A DNA stretch of 64,000 nt from Neolewinella aurantiaca (GCF_008014675.1 NZ_VOXD01000027.1:1-64000); one strand, 5' to 3'. Shown: positions 8,237 to 18,065, numbered from the stretch's first letter. Made by a program: numbers and translations. Notes: a model not told the origin generated them from the letters alone.

Positions 8237-11200
8237 TTAGAAAAAAAAGCCGGTCCCAAACGAGAAACGCCCGATCTCACCGTCACCGATGAAGTAGGAA
8301 AAACTGACCGTAGCGTAATCAAGCGGGCTGATAAAAAAACCGCCTCCATAACTATAATGCCATTTGTTGGATCTTTCACCTTCGAGCCACACCCGCCCCA
8401 GATCATACCCGGCAATCACCCCCAACGAAAATGGCAACCTGCTGTTTCGTGAACTCAGTATTCGGTATCGGATATCGGAATTGAAATAAAAGGCCTGATT
8501 GCCCGAAAACCGCTCCCGGCGAAAACCGCGAAAATTAGGAAGCTCTCCCGATCCGCCCAAGGTCGCAGCCTGAAAATACGCGAGGTCATCGGCGAAGACG
8601 TGGTGGTACCCCACCCTGTTGGCAATAATCAAGTCGCCGTAATCGTCCACTTGCTGGTTAAAGGTGAGGTTAGTTCTGAAGGTGAAGAAATCCTCGCCCG
8701 GCCCGTACAGCGAAAGCTGGTACCCGCCCTCTATCAAAAAACGTATTCCCCGGCCGGGGAGGTAAGACGGGATGCGGTTATCGAAGGTAAACCTGCCATT
8801 CAGTCCGAGATAATGGTAATTGCTGAAGATTCCTTCGTCAGACTGATCATCGGAATTTTCAGCCAGAAACCTTCCCGGAATGCGGTCAGTTTCGACGACT
8901 GAATAAGATGGGCCGTACGAATAGCTCGCCGCAGGGTTCAGCCGGCGCAGTACCTGCGGAGAGAACTGGACGTATTGCTGCCGCACCCGGTTGTAATCTC
9001 TGCCCAGCGGCTCAGTCTCCTCGTTGTTTACCGTCTCATTGCCGAAGCCGTAAAAGTTTACTCCAAAAAGGGAAGTGGAGGCTTTCGACTCTATCAGCAA
9101 TTCACGGTCTCCGAATACATCCGTAAACTCGCCCCGGTAGGCAAAACGGAATCCGTTAGTGGCTGCAGCATAGCGGCCGTTGAGAACCTGCCGGCTGGCA
9201 AAAGGCTCTTTCTTGAACCCGTAAGTCGTTTTAGTAGCTATTGCCCCCAGCAGCAGTCCATTGTCAGGGTTGCTGCCCAGGATGGGCAGCAGGGAAAAAA
9301 AGTCGTAGTCCTTGTTCTCCGATAAACGGCTGTAGATGTTATACCTGGCCGCCGAAGCTCTTTTGTCGCGCATACCACGCACCCCCGCAATCAAACTGGC
9401 TTCAGTCCGAGCTTTATAGTCGTAATAGAATACTTTTCCCAGTTTAACTTTATCTCCACCAGGGCCGTAGGCAACGGTATCTTCGTCTGGTCCGCCAACG
9501 ATTCGGATAATCATACCCGGCTTGCCCGCGCCGTTAAAAACAAATTTGTCCTGATCCCGCAGACCATACAAAATGAGCTCCCGGGTTTCGTCGGCAAGAA
9601 AAGTACGGTCGTAGCAGGCCCTCCCTTCCTGAAGGCTATTTATGGCCGGACCAAACACCTGAACGCGTACATCGCCTCCGGAGAGGACGTCGATCTGAAA
9701 AAGGTCAGTAGTGTCTGAACCAGTAATTTCAACTTCCCGGGCACGAAAGTCATAGTAGTCTTCTACAATCCGGCGAAGGTTATTACGACGGAGTTTCAGG
9801 ATCGATACTATTTTGTTTCCGTCTAGTTCCATCATCTCATCGGGCCATACTTTCTGAAAGGACATGTCTATTACCCGGTCGGTGAGTTTTTCCTGCAGGT
9901 GTTTCGTTTCCTCCATGAGCATGTCTCTGTTGACGCCAGCCATAAATGTGGCGTCGAAAAAGCGTGCTCCGCGGGTAGATATACCCACTTTTTGGGGGTT
10001 AGCGACAAACGGCCGCAAGGGAGCTACGTCGGGCACTATTCTTCGCGCAATGCCCAACAAAAGGCCGTCGTAGTTGGAAAAAACCTGATCGCGGTCGCGC
10101 GGGATGGGGACGTAGTACGTGCGCCCGTCTTCCCTCTTCTCTACTTTCCAGCGCCACTGATCATCCTGCCGGTCCCAGTCACCTAGCAAAAGGTCAAAAG
10201 CCCGGGCCCGGGCCACCGCCCGGAAGTCGATCAGGTGATCGGGATGAGTACGTATCGATTTCAGGGCTTGATCCGTACTCCGTATATCCTGTGGCTTCCC
10301 GAAATCAGCGTAAGACCTCCAGTCTTCATCGTCCGGGCGCTCTTCCAGGAGGTAAACTTTTTCGCCGTACGCCGGGTTGTATTTCCCTAATGCCGGTTGA
10401 GCGGGAACATAGTAAATCCCCGGATTGGTATGGTTGATTCCTACAGCTTTTGCCATCCCGATAACAGGTAGCGCACCGATCGGGTGCGCAGCGGTGAATC
10501 CATCAGCCACGAGGGCCTGTACAATTCTGGAACGCGAAAGCCGTAACCCGAGTGTAGACGTCGGATCTTTTTCTAACGATCTCATTGTGTATTCTCTGCC
10601 ATCTTCGGCAACAAGCCGCAGGGAGACCGTCTGTGTTCCACTTCCGACTTTTACGGGTTCCAGGCCTCCTTTGAATGTACTAAGATCGAGCAGCGGAATA
10701 TCGACGGCCATATCATAAGCGTCACGATAGTGATCGCCCAGGAAGAAACGGCCAAACTTGCCGACGTTATAATCTTCCCGAACGAGTTGTGCTTTCAGCG
10801 TAGGCCTGGTGATGGGATAGTCGGTATAGCTCGCCGGGGGCTCGTAAAGGTCAGCCGCCCTGGGGGCGGCAATTTCCTTACGGTAAAGCAATTCTTTAGC
10901 GGTACCGGCATCGTTGACGGTGAAGAACGACAGCCACAAGGAGCCATCTTCGTAAAGGTCTAACTCTCCGTAGCCGCGTCCGCCGTAGGCAAAGCGGCTG
11001 CCGTCTCCCATGCCCGAAGGAGCCGTTTTTGAGGCTGCTCCACTCACGATGTACCGCTGCCGGTCTTTTTCGATGTACTGCAGGTTGTGGTCGTGCCCGG
11101 AGACGAAGGTTGCGTTCCCGTTCAGTTTTACAGCGCTAAGCATTTTTTTGCGCAGTTCCTGAAAACGGGCGTTCAGGTTGTCCTGGGAAGTCCCGATGTT

Positions 11201-12001
11201 GCCGCGTACGAAGGGAACCACAGAGCCAATTACGGGAAGCGGAGAAAGGTGATCCTTCAGGGTGAAATGCCCGCCGTGCCGGCCGTAGGTTTCCATGGGG
11301 TGGTGCATTACCACCACAATTTGCTTCTCTTTATTCTTCTTTACGGCTTCCCGGAACAAGCGGATAAACTCTGTGCGATTGCTGGCCGCGCAGCCCTCGT
11401 TCACACCAGGATGTTTTTTCCAGTTGGCCAGGTACCACTGGGTATCGATAATGATGTATACCAGGTTTTCGTGTGCTTCCACGACTTCTGGCCCACCACA
11501 ATTTACTTTAGGGAGCCAGATGTTTTTACGTCCGGTTTGAGCTCTCAGGAAACGCCTTTGCTCCTTCAGCCCCTCAAGGCCGAACCTGTACCAATCGTGG
11601 TTTCCGGGAACCCAGAGCACCCGGCCGGGGTAGTTTGCAACCGCGTTTGTCTGTACGATCAGGCGGTGCTCGGCAATTTCCCGTTCGGGATGATCGGGCG
11701 GTGGGAAGCCGCCCGGGTAGATATTGTCGCCCAGAAAAATTGCCGTACTGTTTGCGGGTGCTGCGGAGAGCTCAGTTTTCAGGTAGGAAAGTACGGGCGG
11801 CACTTCCCCCGAACGCGCATTGCCGGCATCGCCGATCAGGTAGGTTTTATGGGCGAGGACGCGGGTGCCTGGTCCGTTGATTTCAGCCCAGTTTTTCTCA
11901 GCTTCGTCGAGTTGCACCTGGTAGCTGGCGCAGCCCGCCAAAAGAACAAATACGAAGAAGGACAGTGTACGTCTGAGACACAAGGCTAAAAAGTGCGACA
12001 A
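8237..12001 (-). CDS. Metallophosphoesterase with C-terminal outer-membrane beta-barrel
   Basis: A 1254-residue lipoprotein; the lipobox LAGC puts the lipid Cys at residue 24. Residues ~50-330 form a calcineurin-like phosphoesterase with the metal-binding motifs LIGDAGN, GDNIYPGG, VPGNHDW, VVMHHP and SGHDHN. A long middle region follows (about 400-850, with DWDRQDDQWRW and a beta-rich part). The last ~350 residues look like an Omp85/BamA-type surface-antigen barrel, with alternating aromatic strands and the terminal GTGFFF. This places a phosphatase at the outer membrane. Such fusions are known in Bacteroidota but their substrate is not established. The gene stands alone with its own upstream region. 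Confidence 0.8.
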   Translation of the reverse strand: MSHFLALCLRRTLSFFVFVLLAGCASYQVQLDEAEKNWAEINGPGTRVLAHKTYLIGDAGNARSGEVPPVLSYLKTELSAAPANSTAIFLGDNIYPGGFPPPDHPEREIAEHRLIVQTNAVANYPGRVLWVPGNHDWYRFGLEGLKEQRRFLRAQTGRKNIWLPKVNCGGPEVVEAHENLVYIIIDTQWYLANWKKHPGVNEGCAASNRTEFIRLFREAVKKNKEKQIVVVMHHPMETYGRHGGHFTLKDHLSPLPVIGSVVPFVRGNIGTSQDNLNARFQELRKKMLSAVKLNGNATFVSGHDHNLQYIEKDRQRYIVSGAASKTAPSGMGDGSRFAYGGRGYGELDLYEDGSLWLSFFTVNDAGTAKELLYRKEIAAPRAADLYEPPASYTDYPITRPTLKAQLVREDYNVGKFGRFFLGDHYRDAYDMAVDIPLLDLSTFKGGLEPVKVGSGTQTVSLRLVAEDGREYTMRSLEKDPTSTLGLRLSRSRIVQALVADGFTAAHPIGALPVIGMAKAVGINHTNPGIYYVPAQPALGKYNPAYGEKVYLLEERPDDEDWRSYADFGKPQDIRSTDQALKSIRTHPDHLIDFRAVARARAFDLLLGDWDRQDDQWRWKVEKREDGRTYYVPIPRDRDQVFSNYDGLLLGIARRIVPDVAPLRPFVANPQKVGISTRGARFFDATFMAGVNRDMLMEETKHLQEKLTDRVIDMSFQKVWPDEMMELDGNKIVSILKLRRNNLRRIVEDYYDFRAREVEITGSDTTDLFQIDVLSGGDVRVQVFGPAINSLQEGRACYDRTFLADETRELILYGLRDQDKFVFNGAGKPGMIIRIVGGPDEDTVAYGPGGDKVKLGKVFYYDYKARTEASLIAGVRGMRDKRASAARYNIYSRLSENKDYDFFSLLPILGSNPDNGLLLGAIATKTTYGFKKEPFASRQVLNGRYAAATNGFRFAYRGEFTDVFGDRELLIESKASTSLFGVNFYGFGNETVNNEETEPLGRDYNRVRQQYVQFSPQVLRRLNPAASYSYGPSYSVVETDRIPGRFLAENSDDQSDEGIFSNYHYLGLNGRFTFDNRIPSYLPGRGIRFLIEGGYQLSLYGPGEDFFTFRTNLTFNQQVDDYGDLIIANRVGYHHVFADDLAYFQAATLGGSGELPNFRGFRRERFSGNQAFYFNSDIRYRILSSRNSRLPFSLGVIAGYDLGRVWLEGERSNKWHYSYGGGFFISPLDYATVSFSYFIGDGEIGRFSFGTGFFF

Positions 12002-12193
12002 TGTTGTTGGCTTAAGTTCACTGGGCTTAACAGTATTTCAGGGACTGGTGTTTGCTGAGAACAAACCGAATTGTGTCCCCTGTAATACCAGCTTCACCGC
12101 TGCAGGTCTGCAGAGAGGAGAACGGGTAAAACCAATTGGCTAGCATCCGGGAGAGGGCGGACGCAACGAACGGATTTTAAAAAACCATCTCAG

Positions 12194-12211
12194 GCACCTG
12201 CGTCCGCGCCC
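12194..12211 (+). repeat. Iterated motif copy 3 (intergenic)
   Basis: GCACCTGCGTCCGCGCCC, perfect to the consensus. It can pair with GGGCGGACGCA about 30 bases upstream. Confidence 0.7.
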
Positions 12212-12332
12212 GCATTTTTCAACAAGCCGCATACGTAAATGCACGAATTCAGACCATAAGAGAACTATTCCCCCGCCGAATCTGCTATAGCAATAAGGGA
12301 TTTATCAACTACCCTTATTACCTGTTTTTCTG

Positions 12333-12368
12333 TAGCCCGTCCGTATCACTTCCGATACTTTCGGGCTA
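12333..12368 (-). terminator. Hairpin downstream of the sugar dehydrogenase gene
   Basis: TAGCCCG (12333-12339) pairs with CGGGCTA (12362-12368), with an inner GTATC/GATAC stem. It begins 19 bases beyond the stop of the minus-strand gene. There is no T-run, so it may be a transcript 3' stabiliser rather than an intrinsic terminator. Confidence 0.4.
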
Positions 12369-12386
12369 TTTGGTTGCTTTTGAGCA

Positions 12387-13856
12387 CTACTTCACCACCA
12401 GTCTTCTGATGAATTTCCCTTGGTCGTAGGTAATCAAGACCTGGTAAACGCCCGCAGGAACGTCGGGCAAAACGTAAGTTCCCCGCACCGGTCCGCCATT
12501 TTCAACGTGTATCTTTTGGTACACCAGCGTTCCGTCTCCCGCAAACACCCGTACGCTCACCGGACCTGCCTGCTGCAACTCAGGAATACGGATCGCAAAA
12601 TCTCGATCAGCAGGGTTCGGAATGATATGCGGACCTGAGTTTACGCTTTGTACATCAGTCGTGTTTACCGGATTGCCTCCACCAGAAACGCTGTAAATTT
12701 CTCCGTCCGATAAATTCGCGACGTAAAGGTTCCCTTCATCGTCTTCGCCGAAAGTAGAAACGGAACGAATGGACAGGTCTCCCTGCACTGTGAGGCTACG
12801 CCCCTCCCCCGTGTCTGGTGAAAGGATGAAAAAATTGCCCGATACGTAATCAGCGCAGATGTAGTGTCCACTGAGGTCGTTTGCCGCAGGCCCACGGTAC
12901 ACATACCCTCCTGACACCGAAAAGCCACCGGTCTCGGGATCACGCGGATAATCGAAGACCGGATCGGTATATACACTTCCGTTACCACAAAGCGACGAAC
13001 TGTTGCCGCTGTATTCAATCTCGCCTTCCCGGCAATCCCAGCCATAGTTTTCACCACCCTCACTACCCGCGGGTTGCAGGTTGATTTCCTCTCTTGCAAC
13101 CTGCCCTACATCCGCGATCCAGAGGTCTCCGGTTGTCCGGTCAAAAGATATCCGCCACGGATTACGGAGCCCCAGTGCCCAGATTTCGTCTCTCACCCCG
13201 TCGTTACCCACAAAAGGGTTGTTGGCCGGGATTTCGTAGGGAACTTCATCGTCTTCAACGTCTACATCGAGGCGGAGCATTTTACCCAGCAGTGCCTGAG
13301 GGTTCTGGCCGTTTCCATCGGGGTCTCCCCCGCTGCCGCCGTCTCCCGTGCCGATGTACAGGTACCCGTCAGGACCAAAAGCGAGCCCTCCGGCGTTGTG
13401 ATTGGAGTAAGGTTGATCGATCCGGAGGATTATTTTCTGGCTGCCAGGGTCTGCCGTTTCCAGGCTTTCACCCGTGGCTGTATACCGGGCAATTACGGTT
13501 TGCCCGTTGTTGGTACTGCCTCCGTATTCGTTGGAGGTGAAGTTGACGTAGAAGTATCCGTTGGCCGCAAAGTCGGGATGAAACGCCAGGCCGAGCAGCC
13601 CCTGCTCGTTGCCCCCGTTCAGCACGATCGGGGTGATGTCCAGAAAGTCATCCGGTTGGACCACGCTGGTTGTTTGGTCGATTACCCTGATCCGACCAGC
13701 CTGCTCTACCACAAAGAGCCGGTCGCTGTTGTCTCCTGCACCCGAGATGTCTACCGGACGGTTGAAGCCGTCGGCCAGGAGTTCAATTTCTACCGCGGGT
13801 TGAGCGAAACAGAGCAGAACGGACAGGCTGCAAATGAACGAAAGTAGATAACGCAT
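12387..13856 (-). CDS. PQQ-type sugar (sorbosone-like) dehydrogenase with T9SS tail
   Basis: A 489-residue secreted six-bladed beta-propeller of the soluble aldose/sorbosone dehydrogenase family (also called Hhip-like). Typical segments are LGLAFHPDFAANGYFYVNFT, GGLAFGPDGYLYIGTGDGG, ALGLRNPWRISFDR and LWIADVGQ. A signal peptide (MRYLLSFICSLSVLLCFAQ) begins at the ATG at 13854-13856; the longer frame to 13973 adds 39 residues upstream of it and is rejected. The last ~80 residues (IIPNPADRDFAI... to FIRRLVVK) are a type A type IX secretion sorting domain, so the enzyme is exported and anchored or released at the surface. It probably oxidises sugars with PQQ or a related cofactor. Confidence 0.85.
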   Translation of the reverse strand: MRYLLSFICSLSVLLCFAQPAVEIELLADGFNRPVDISGAGDNSDRLFVVEQAGRIRVIDQTTSVVQPDDFLDITPIVLNGGNEQGLLGLAFHPDFAANGYFYVNFTSNEYGGSTNNGQTVIARYTATGESLETADPGSQKIILRIDQPYSNHNAGGLAFGPDGYLYIGTGDGGSGGDPDGNGQNPQALLGKMLRLDVDVEDDEVPYEIPANNPFVGNDGVRDEIWALGLRNPWRISFDRTTGDLWIADVGQVAREEINLQPAGSEGGENYGWDCREGEIEYSGNSSSLCGNGSVYTDPVFDYPRDPETGGFSVSGGYVYRGPAANDLSGHYICADYVSGNFFILSPDTGEGRSLTVQGDLSIRSVSTFGEDDEGNLYVANLSDGEIYSVSGGGNPVNTTDVQSVNSGPHIIPNPADRDFAIRIPELQQAGPVSVRVFAGDGTLVYQKIHVENGGPVRGTYVLPDVPAGVYQVLITYDQGKFIRRLVVK

Positions 13857-14017
13857 AAGACAGGAATTTTGGTAGTTACTGCTGAGGAATGAAAAACCGG
13901 TCGCTCCATGCTGAATGGTTTTTAGAGCGTACCGAAACCGGTTCATTGCATATATGCCGCGCGGAGGCTTCAATGTTCACCCTGCGTTTCAGCCTTCGGT
14001 ATTTTGTGCGGCAAAAC

Positions 14018-16294
14018 TCATCGTTTGGCCCATGCATGGTTGAAGATTTCCAGCACTTTAGCGGCGGGTTTACCGCCGGGCGAGAACTCCTTTCCGGTGC
14101 CTCGTCTGCTTGTACGGCCCAGGTAGCTGGGCCACTTCCAGATAAACATTCCTTTGAGTTCCGGGGTCTCGGTGGCAGCGGTAGTCAGGGCTGCGAAGCA
14201 GCGCGCCTGGGCCTGGCCGTTGACGTTGCGGTCACCTCCGTCGGCGTGGGGATTTACCCAGGCGTTGTCTACCGAACGGAAGCCCACCTCGGTGAGCCAC
14301 AGCGGGCGGTCGACGGCACGGCTTACCCCGGCCGCCATGCTCATCCAGCGGCGGGCGCCGTTGAGGAGTTCTTCGTCGGTGGGGTCGTCTTTTTCGCTTA
14401 GGGGATAGTAAGAATTGAGGCCGATAGCATCGAACTCCTCCCAAAACGTGAAGCCTTCAAATTCTTCTCCCCAGTTGGCAGCGTAGGTGAGCTGGCCGCC
14501 GTAGACCAGGCGAACTTTGCGGATGATCTCTTTCCAGCGGGCGGGGTGCTTCAGGGTAGTTTGTACCAGTTCCGTTCCCAGGCAGAGCGCTCCGATCTGT
14601 TCTCTTTCGGCCAGCATGGCGTAGTGCATAATCCAGTAGGTGTAGTTAGCGAAGAAGGTGTCCCATTCTTCGTCGGTGGCGAAGTCTACGTCGCCCGGCC
14701 AGTGTCCGCCCCCGATCCAGATTTGAGGTTTCAGCATCGTGAACCATCCCCGTTGGTGGGCTTCGCGGGCCGAGCACATGGTGGCCCAGTCGTTCTCCTG
14801 GCCGGCATCGTTGGGGATGGAAAGCGTGGTGGGCGCGTTTGGGTTTCGCATAAAAGTATAGGGCACAATGGCCAGCGCATTTACGTGCAGTTTGCCCAGG
14901 CTGTCCAACGATGGTTTTATCTTTTCGCCTCCATATCCGTTGTGAATGCGGTAGCCCTCGTGGGCAAAGGTCATCCCTGCCAGCGTTTGGGTCGGGGGGA
15001 GTAATTTCAATACGGGCGCGGTCGCAGGTGCAATGGTTCCGGTGGAAGGCAGGGCATTCAGGTCTCCGCTGGTGGCAAGCGTCCGGAGGTCGTCGGCCAG
15101 GTGGCCTTCTGCTTTAGACCGAACGGCACCAGCCTGTAGCCTCAGCCGGGCCTCTTCGAGGTATCGGCTGGGGTTTTCCTGAATCCGCATATCCGTCAGT
15201 CCGGCGGCCTCAAGTCTTTGCGCTTCGGCCAGGCGCTCAGCGTAGCCATTCAGGGCCGAACCCGCTTGCCGCTGCACGAGCGCTATCGCTGCGTCCCAAC
15301 TGCCCGGTTTGCCTTCCCAGTCGACAAACGGTCGCCAGGTCTCGAAGGACAAGCGCAGGTCTTCGGCACTGACGAACGACGGCACCAGGTGCAATACCTT
15401 TTCCTGCTCGTTGTACTGGATGGCGGCCATGCTTCCCGTCCGCAAACCAATGCGCTCCAGGCTTGGGTACAGATGAACCTCCGGGTAGAAGTCGGACGCT
15501 ACGTTGAGGGTAGTATTTGCGAGCAGCCGGATCAGCGTCAGATTTTTCCGGACCTTGCCGACTTCGCTTTCGCTCACCTGGCCGTCGTAGGCAAATATCT
15601 TTATTCCACCGTCTTCCGAGACTGCTTCTCCCGGGGCTTTCAACGAAATCTCCGCTTCCGGGTCAAATTTCCAGCTGGAACCGGCAAATGAACCGTAGAC
15701 CAGGTCTCCGTTCTCCCGATGCAGTTCGTACGCCCAGTTGGGCCAGAACATCTGTTCGGGCTGCTTACCGTACTCAACCTTCAACCGGCTCACCAATGCG
15801 GGGAGGTTGGCTGATACAAACAGGCCCGCAACGCCGGGCGTTGCCGACCACGGGTTGCGCATGTAGGGCAGAAACAGGACGTCTTCTCCGCCAAAACGTT
15901 TGCCGGGGGCGAGTTGCCATCCGGATTCGTGCCTGCTTACGGGCAGGCTGTCGGCACCTTTGGGCAGGCGGTTGCCAAAAATCGCTACGGGGGTTGTGCT
16001 CATGTCGTCAGCTCCGACGGCGTCGCAGTTAACAACTTCGATGCGTTTGCCCATCGGTTCTTTACCGGCCATTTCGGTCAGGAGGTCTTTCAGCCCGGCA
16101 TCATCAGTGCCTTCCTCAACGCAGTAAACGAAGCGCCAAACCTCCGAACGACTCGCCTGGCGCATCGCCTGGCGGGGCGATGGCTCCGCCACAGTCACAG
16201 CTTCGGTTTCAGTACCTGAGTTTCCTGTGCTGCCGCAGCTTTGCAGTGAAACGAAGAATACCGGGAGAATGATGAAAAAGGGGAAATACTTCAC
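14018..16294 (-). CDS. GH113-like TIM-barrel lipoprotein
   Basis: A 758-residue lipoprotein (VSLQSC lipobox near residue 20). The N-terminal ~380 residues are an unrecognised domain. From about 430 to the end there is a glycoside-hydrolase TIM barrel of the GH113-like type (TFAHEGYRIHNGYG, LKPQIWIGGGHWPGD, LCLGTELVQT, IGLNSYYPLS, LWLTEVGFRS, MFIWKWPSY). The Glu in GTEL and the Glu in LTEVG are the likely acid/base and nucleophile. GH113 members are beta-mannanases, but many Bacteroidota relatives are uncharacterised, so the substrate is open. The linker APATAP between the halves is encoded by an iterated-motif copy. It runs in the same direction as the sugar dehydrogenase, 160 bases upstream of it. 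Confidence 0.75.
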   Translation of the reverse strand: MKYFPFFIILPVFFVSLQSCGSTGNSGTETEAVTVAEPSPRQAMRQASRSEVWRFVYCVEEGTDDAGLKDLLTEMAGKEPMGKRIEVVNCDAVGADDMSTTPVAIFGNRLPKGADSLPVSRHESGWQLAPGKRFGGEDVLFLPYMRNPWSATPGVAGLFVSANLPALVSRLKVEYGKQPEQMFWPNWAYELHRENGDLVYGSFAGSSWKFDPEAEISLKAPGEAVSEDGGIKIFAYDGQVSESEVGKVRKNLTLIRLLANTTLNVASDFYPEVHLYPSLERIGLRTGSMAAIQYNEQEKVLHLVPSFVSAEDLRLSFETWRPFVDWEGKPGSWDAAIALVQRQAGSALNGYAERLAEAQRLEAAGLTDMRIQENPSRYLEEARLRLQAGAVRSKAEGHLADDLRTLATSGDLNALPSTGTIAPATAPVLKLLPPTQTLAGMTFAHEGYRIHNGYGGEKIKPSLDSLGKLHVNALAIVPYTFMRNPNAPTTLSIPNDAGQENDWATMCSAREAHQRGWFTMLKPQIWIGGGHWPGDVDFATDEEWDTFFANYTYWIMHYAMLAEREQIGALCLGTELVQTTLKHPARWKEIIRKVRLVYGGQLTYAANWGEEFEGFTFWEEFDAIGLNSYYPLSEKDDPTDEELLNGARRWMSMAAGVSRAVDRPLWLTEVGFRSVDNAWVNPHADGGDRNVNGQAQARCFAALTTAATETPELKGMFIWKWPSYLGRTSRRGTGKEFSPGGKPAAKVLEIFNHAWAKR
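15014..15031 (-). repeat. Iterated motif copy 4 (inside GH113-like gene)
   Basis: In gene sense GCACCTGCGACCGCGCCC, read as the linker APATAP between the N-terminal domain and the catalytic barrel. Confidence 0.7.
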
Positions 16295-16810
16295 TGAGTT
16301 AAATTTAAGATGGCGTACGCACTGCCCGACCCTACAAGGAGAAAAACGCTGGGAACGCCGTAACTACGACAAATATCATCCGCATAGGATGAACCGGCCC
16401 TGGATTGTTGTGCATATGGCAATTGGCGATAGTTACGAGGTCACACAAAAGGGTTCGCCTGAACCGAACGGCTACCGAATAAAGCCAACGCTAAGATGCA
16501 TGCTTTTATGACTTTGCTCCTTTAATCCTTTCCCGGCACCTGCGGCCGCGCCCAAAAAAACACGAAGCGCTACCGACAACCGCGTGCTGTTTTACGCCTT
16601 TTGAGTTAATGTGTGTCTTGCCAGAGGAAATCTGCCTTACGATAACTGAAATTGCTGTCTGGAGTGAATGAAGTCCCTTTGGGACTGTTTAGAACCTAAT
16701 TTGGGAGCGCGTCTACTGCTTTCAACCAGCGAATTGTCAGGTAGAGGGCTTAGTTCGTTTGTGCGCGGCAGCAAGCGGGAGAACTGGAGCATGAACACTA
16801 ACTTCGCCGC
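16295..16810. other. Intergenic region between divergent genes
   Basis: About 515 bases between the GH113-like gene (minus) and the thioesterase (plus), so it should hold two promoters. It contains an iterated motif (16536-16553) followed by an A-run, and a small hairpin AGTCCC/GGGACT at about 16673-16687. A short frame at 16227-16511 has no protein-like features. Confidence 0.45.
16536..16553 (+). repeat. Iterated motif copy 5 (intergenic)
   Basis: GCACCTGCGGCCGCGCCC, perfect, followed by seven A. Confidence 0.7.
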
Positions 16811-17236
16811 ATGATCTGGAAAATACTCCCTACCCTTGAAGGCCTGAATACTTCCGGCCAGAATACCGCAGTAGAGCACCTCGGCATTGTTTTCACCGAA
16901 GTCGGCGAAGATTACCTGCTCGCCGAAATGCCCGTCGATCATCGTACGGTGCAGCCCATGCGCCTGCTGCACGGTGGGGTGTCCTGCGTTCTGATCGAAA
17001 CATTGGGTAGTGTTGCGGGAATGCTCTGTGTCCCGAACCCGGGAAGTGATTATATCGTTGGCACCGAAATCAACGCCAGTCACTTACGCGGAGTAGGTGA
17101 AGGCGGAAAGGTATTCGGTAAAGTAACCGCTGTACGTTTAGGGAAACGGGTACAGGTTTGGTCGGTCGAGATTACCAACGAAGAGGGCAAGGTGACGTGC
17201 GTTGGTCGGCTCACCTGCCAGGTTATGACTGCCTGA
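16811..17236 (+). CDS. PaaI/YbgC-type hot-dog thioesterase
   Basis: A 141-residue single hot-dog-fold protein. The HGGVSCVLIETLGSVAG segment (residues ~57-73) is the central helix of the PaaI/DHNA-CoA thioesterase group, and the conserved Glu there is the usual catalytic acid. The second half gives GTEINASHLRGV and VWSVEITNEEGKVTCVGRLTC, standard for the family. It likely hydrolyses an acyl- or aroyl-CoA, possibly 1,4-dihydroxy-2-naphthoyl-CoA in menaquinone synthesis, but the specific substrate cannot be read. Its stop is directly followed by the left repeat array. Confidence 0.85.
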   Translation: MIWKILPTLEGLNTSGQNTAVEHLGIVFTEVGEDYLLAEMPVDHRTVQPMRLLHGGVSCVLIETLGSVAGMLCVPNPGSDYIVGTEINASHLRGVGEGGKVFGKVTAVRLGKRVQVWSVEITNEEGKVTCVGRLTCQVMTA

Positions 17237-17416
17237 TTCAGTCCGGCTGCCTTCACCTCCGGTGAATAGCAGGGATTAGCGACTTCAGGTCGCATAATTT
17301 TCCTATTGGGCTCAATCGGAGTAGAACCTATCTATCGGTGCCCGAGGACTACGTTCCCTCCCGTTTTGCACGTTCATTTTTTCTTGATAAAAAACGAACC
17401 AAAAAATCAAGGCTGT

Positions 17417-17613
17417 GCCACCGGCTGATCGTGGAATCCAGTTCTTGAAGCCTAAAATGGAAAAACTCGCGTCGGCGTTGGTTGGGTTGTTTCCTAACTT
17501 GTTAGTCCGTCGAAATCTTTGGTGCTGATCCTGGGGCTTTGAGAACGCTCAGACAGTTTCCATTTTTTAACGGCTTCAAAAACCGGATTCCACTGCCGGT
17601 GTCAAGGCCGAAG
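17417..17613 (-). repeat. A-type hairpin element, left array copy 1
   Basis: Begins (minus sense) CTTCGGCCTTGAC and ends GATCAGCCGGTGGC. It is the only copy with T for C in the first arm (GTGTCAAGG on plus). Companion 28-base hairpin at 17372-17399. Confidence 0.75.
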
Positions 17614-17868
17614 CAGTAGGGACTGAACTCTGCGTTCTGCACTCTACACTTTGATTGCTGAACGAATATTCAGAATTCCGATCCGGTCCGACTCTCCTGA
17701 AAAACTGAAATTTGTCAATGAGGGCCGCCGGCAGGCAAGGTGAGACGAGATGTAGCGAAGGCTCAATCGGAGTAGAACCTATCTATCGGTGCCCGAGGAC
17801 TACGTTCCCTCCCGTTTTGCACGTTCATTTTTTCTTGATAAAAAACGAACCAAAAAAATCAAGGCTGC

Positions 17869-18065
17869 GCCACCGGCTGATCGTGGAATCCAATTGTTGA
17901 AGCCTAAAATGGAAAAACTCGCGTCGGCGTTGGTCGGGGTGTTTCCTGGCTTGTTAGTCCGTCGAAATCTTTGATGTTGATTTTTGGGCTTTGAGAACGC
18001 TCAGACAGTTTCCATTTTTTAACGGCTTCAAAAACCGGATTCCACTGCCGGTGCCAAGGCCGAAG
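17869..18065 (-). repeat. A-type hairpin element, left array copy 2
   Basis: Full-length, with companion hairpin at 17823-17850. The stretch between copy 1 and this one (17614-17770) matches the spacers at 26999-27093 and 27450-27536 of the right array in reverse. Confidence 0.75.

Larger units (their letters stand above)
12002..12386. other. Intergenic region with iterated motif and hairpin
   Basis: About 385 bases upstream of the phosphoesterase and downstream of the sugar dehydrogenase. It holds an iterated motif at 12194-12211, a partial inverted partner at 12156-12166 (GGGCGGACGCA), and the hairpin listed separately at 12333-12368. No coding frame is supported. Confidence 0.5.

Noticed and set aside
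11087-11989. 300-codon frame opposite the metallophosphoesterase
   Set aside because: It is the antisense of a well-supported gene with clear motifs, and its own translation has no recognisable domain.
13857-13973. Longer start for the sugar dehydrogenase
   Set aside because: It adds 39 residues in front of a complete signal peptide.
16227-16511. Short plus-strand frame upstream of the thioesterase
   Set aside because: It overlaps the start of the GH113-like gene on the other strand and shows no protein-like pattern.
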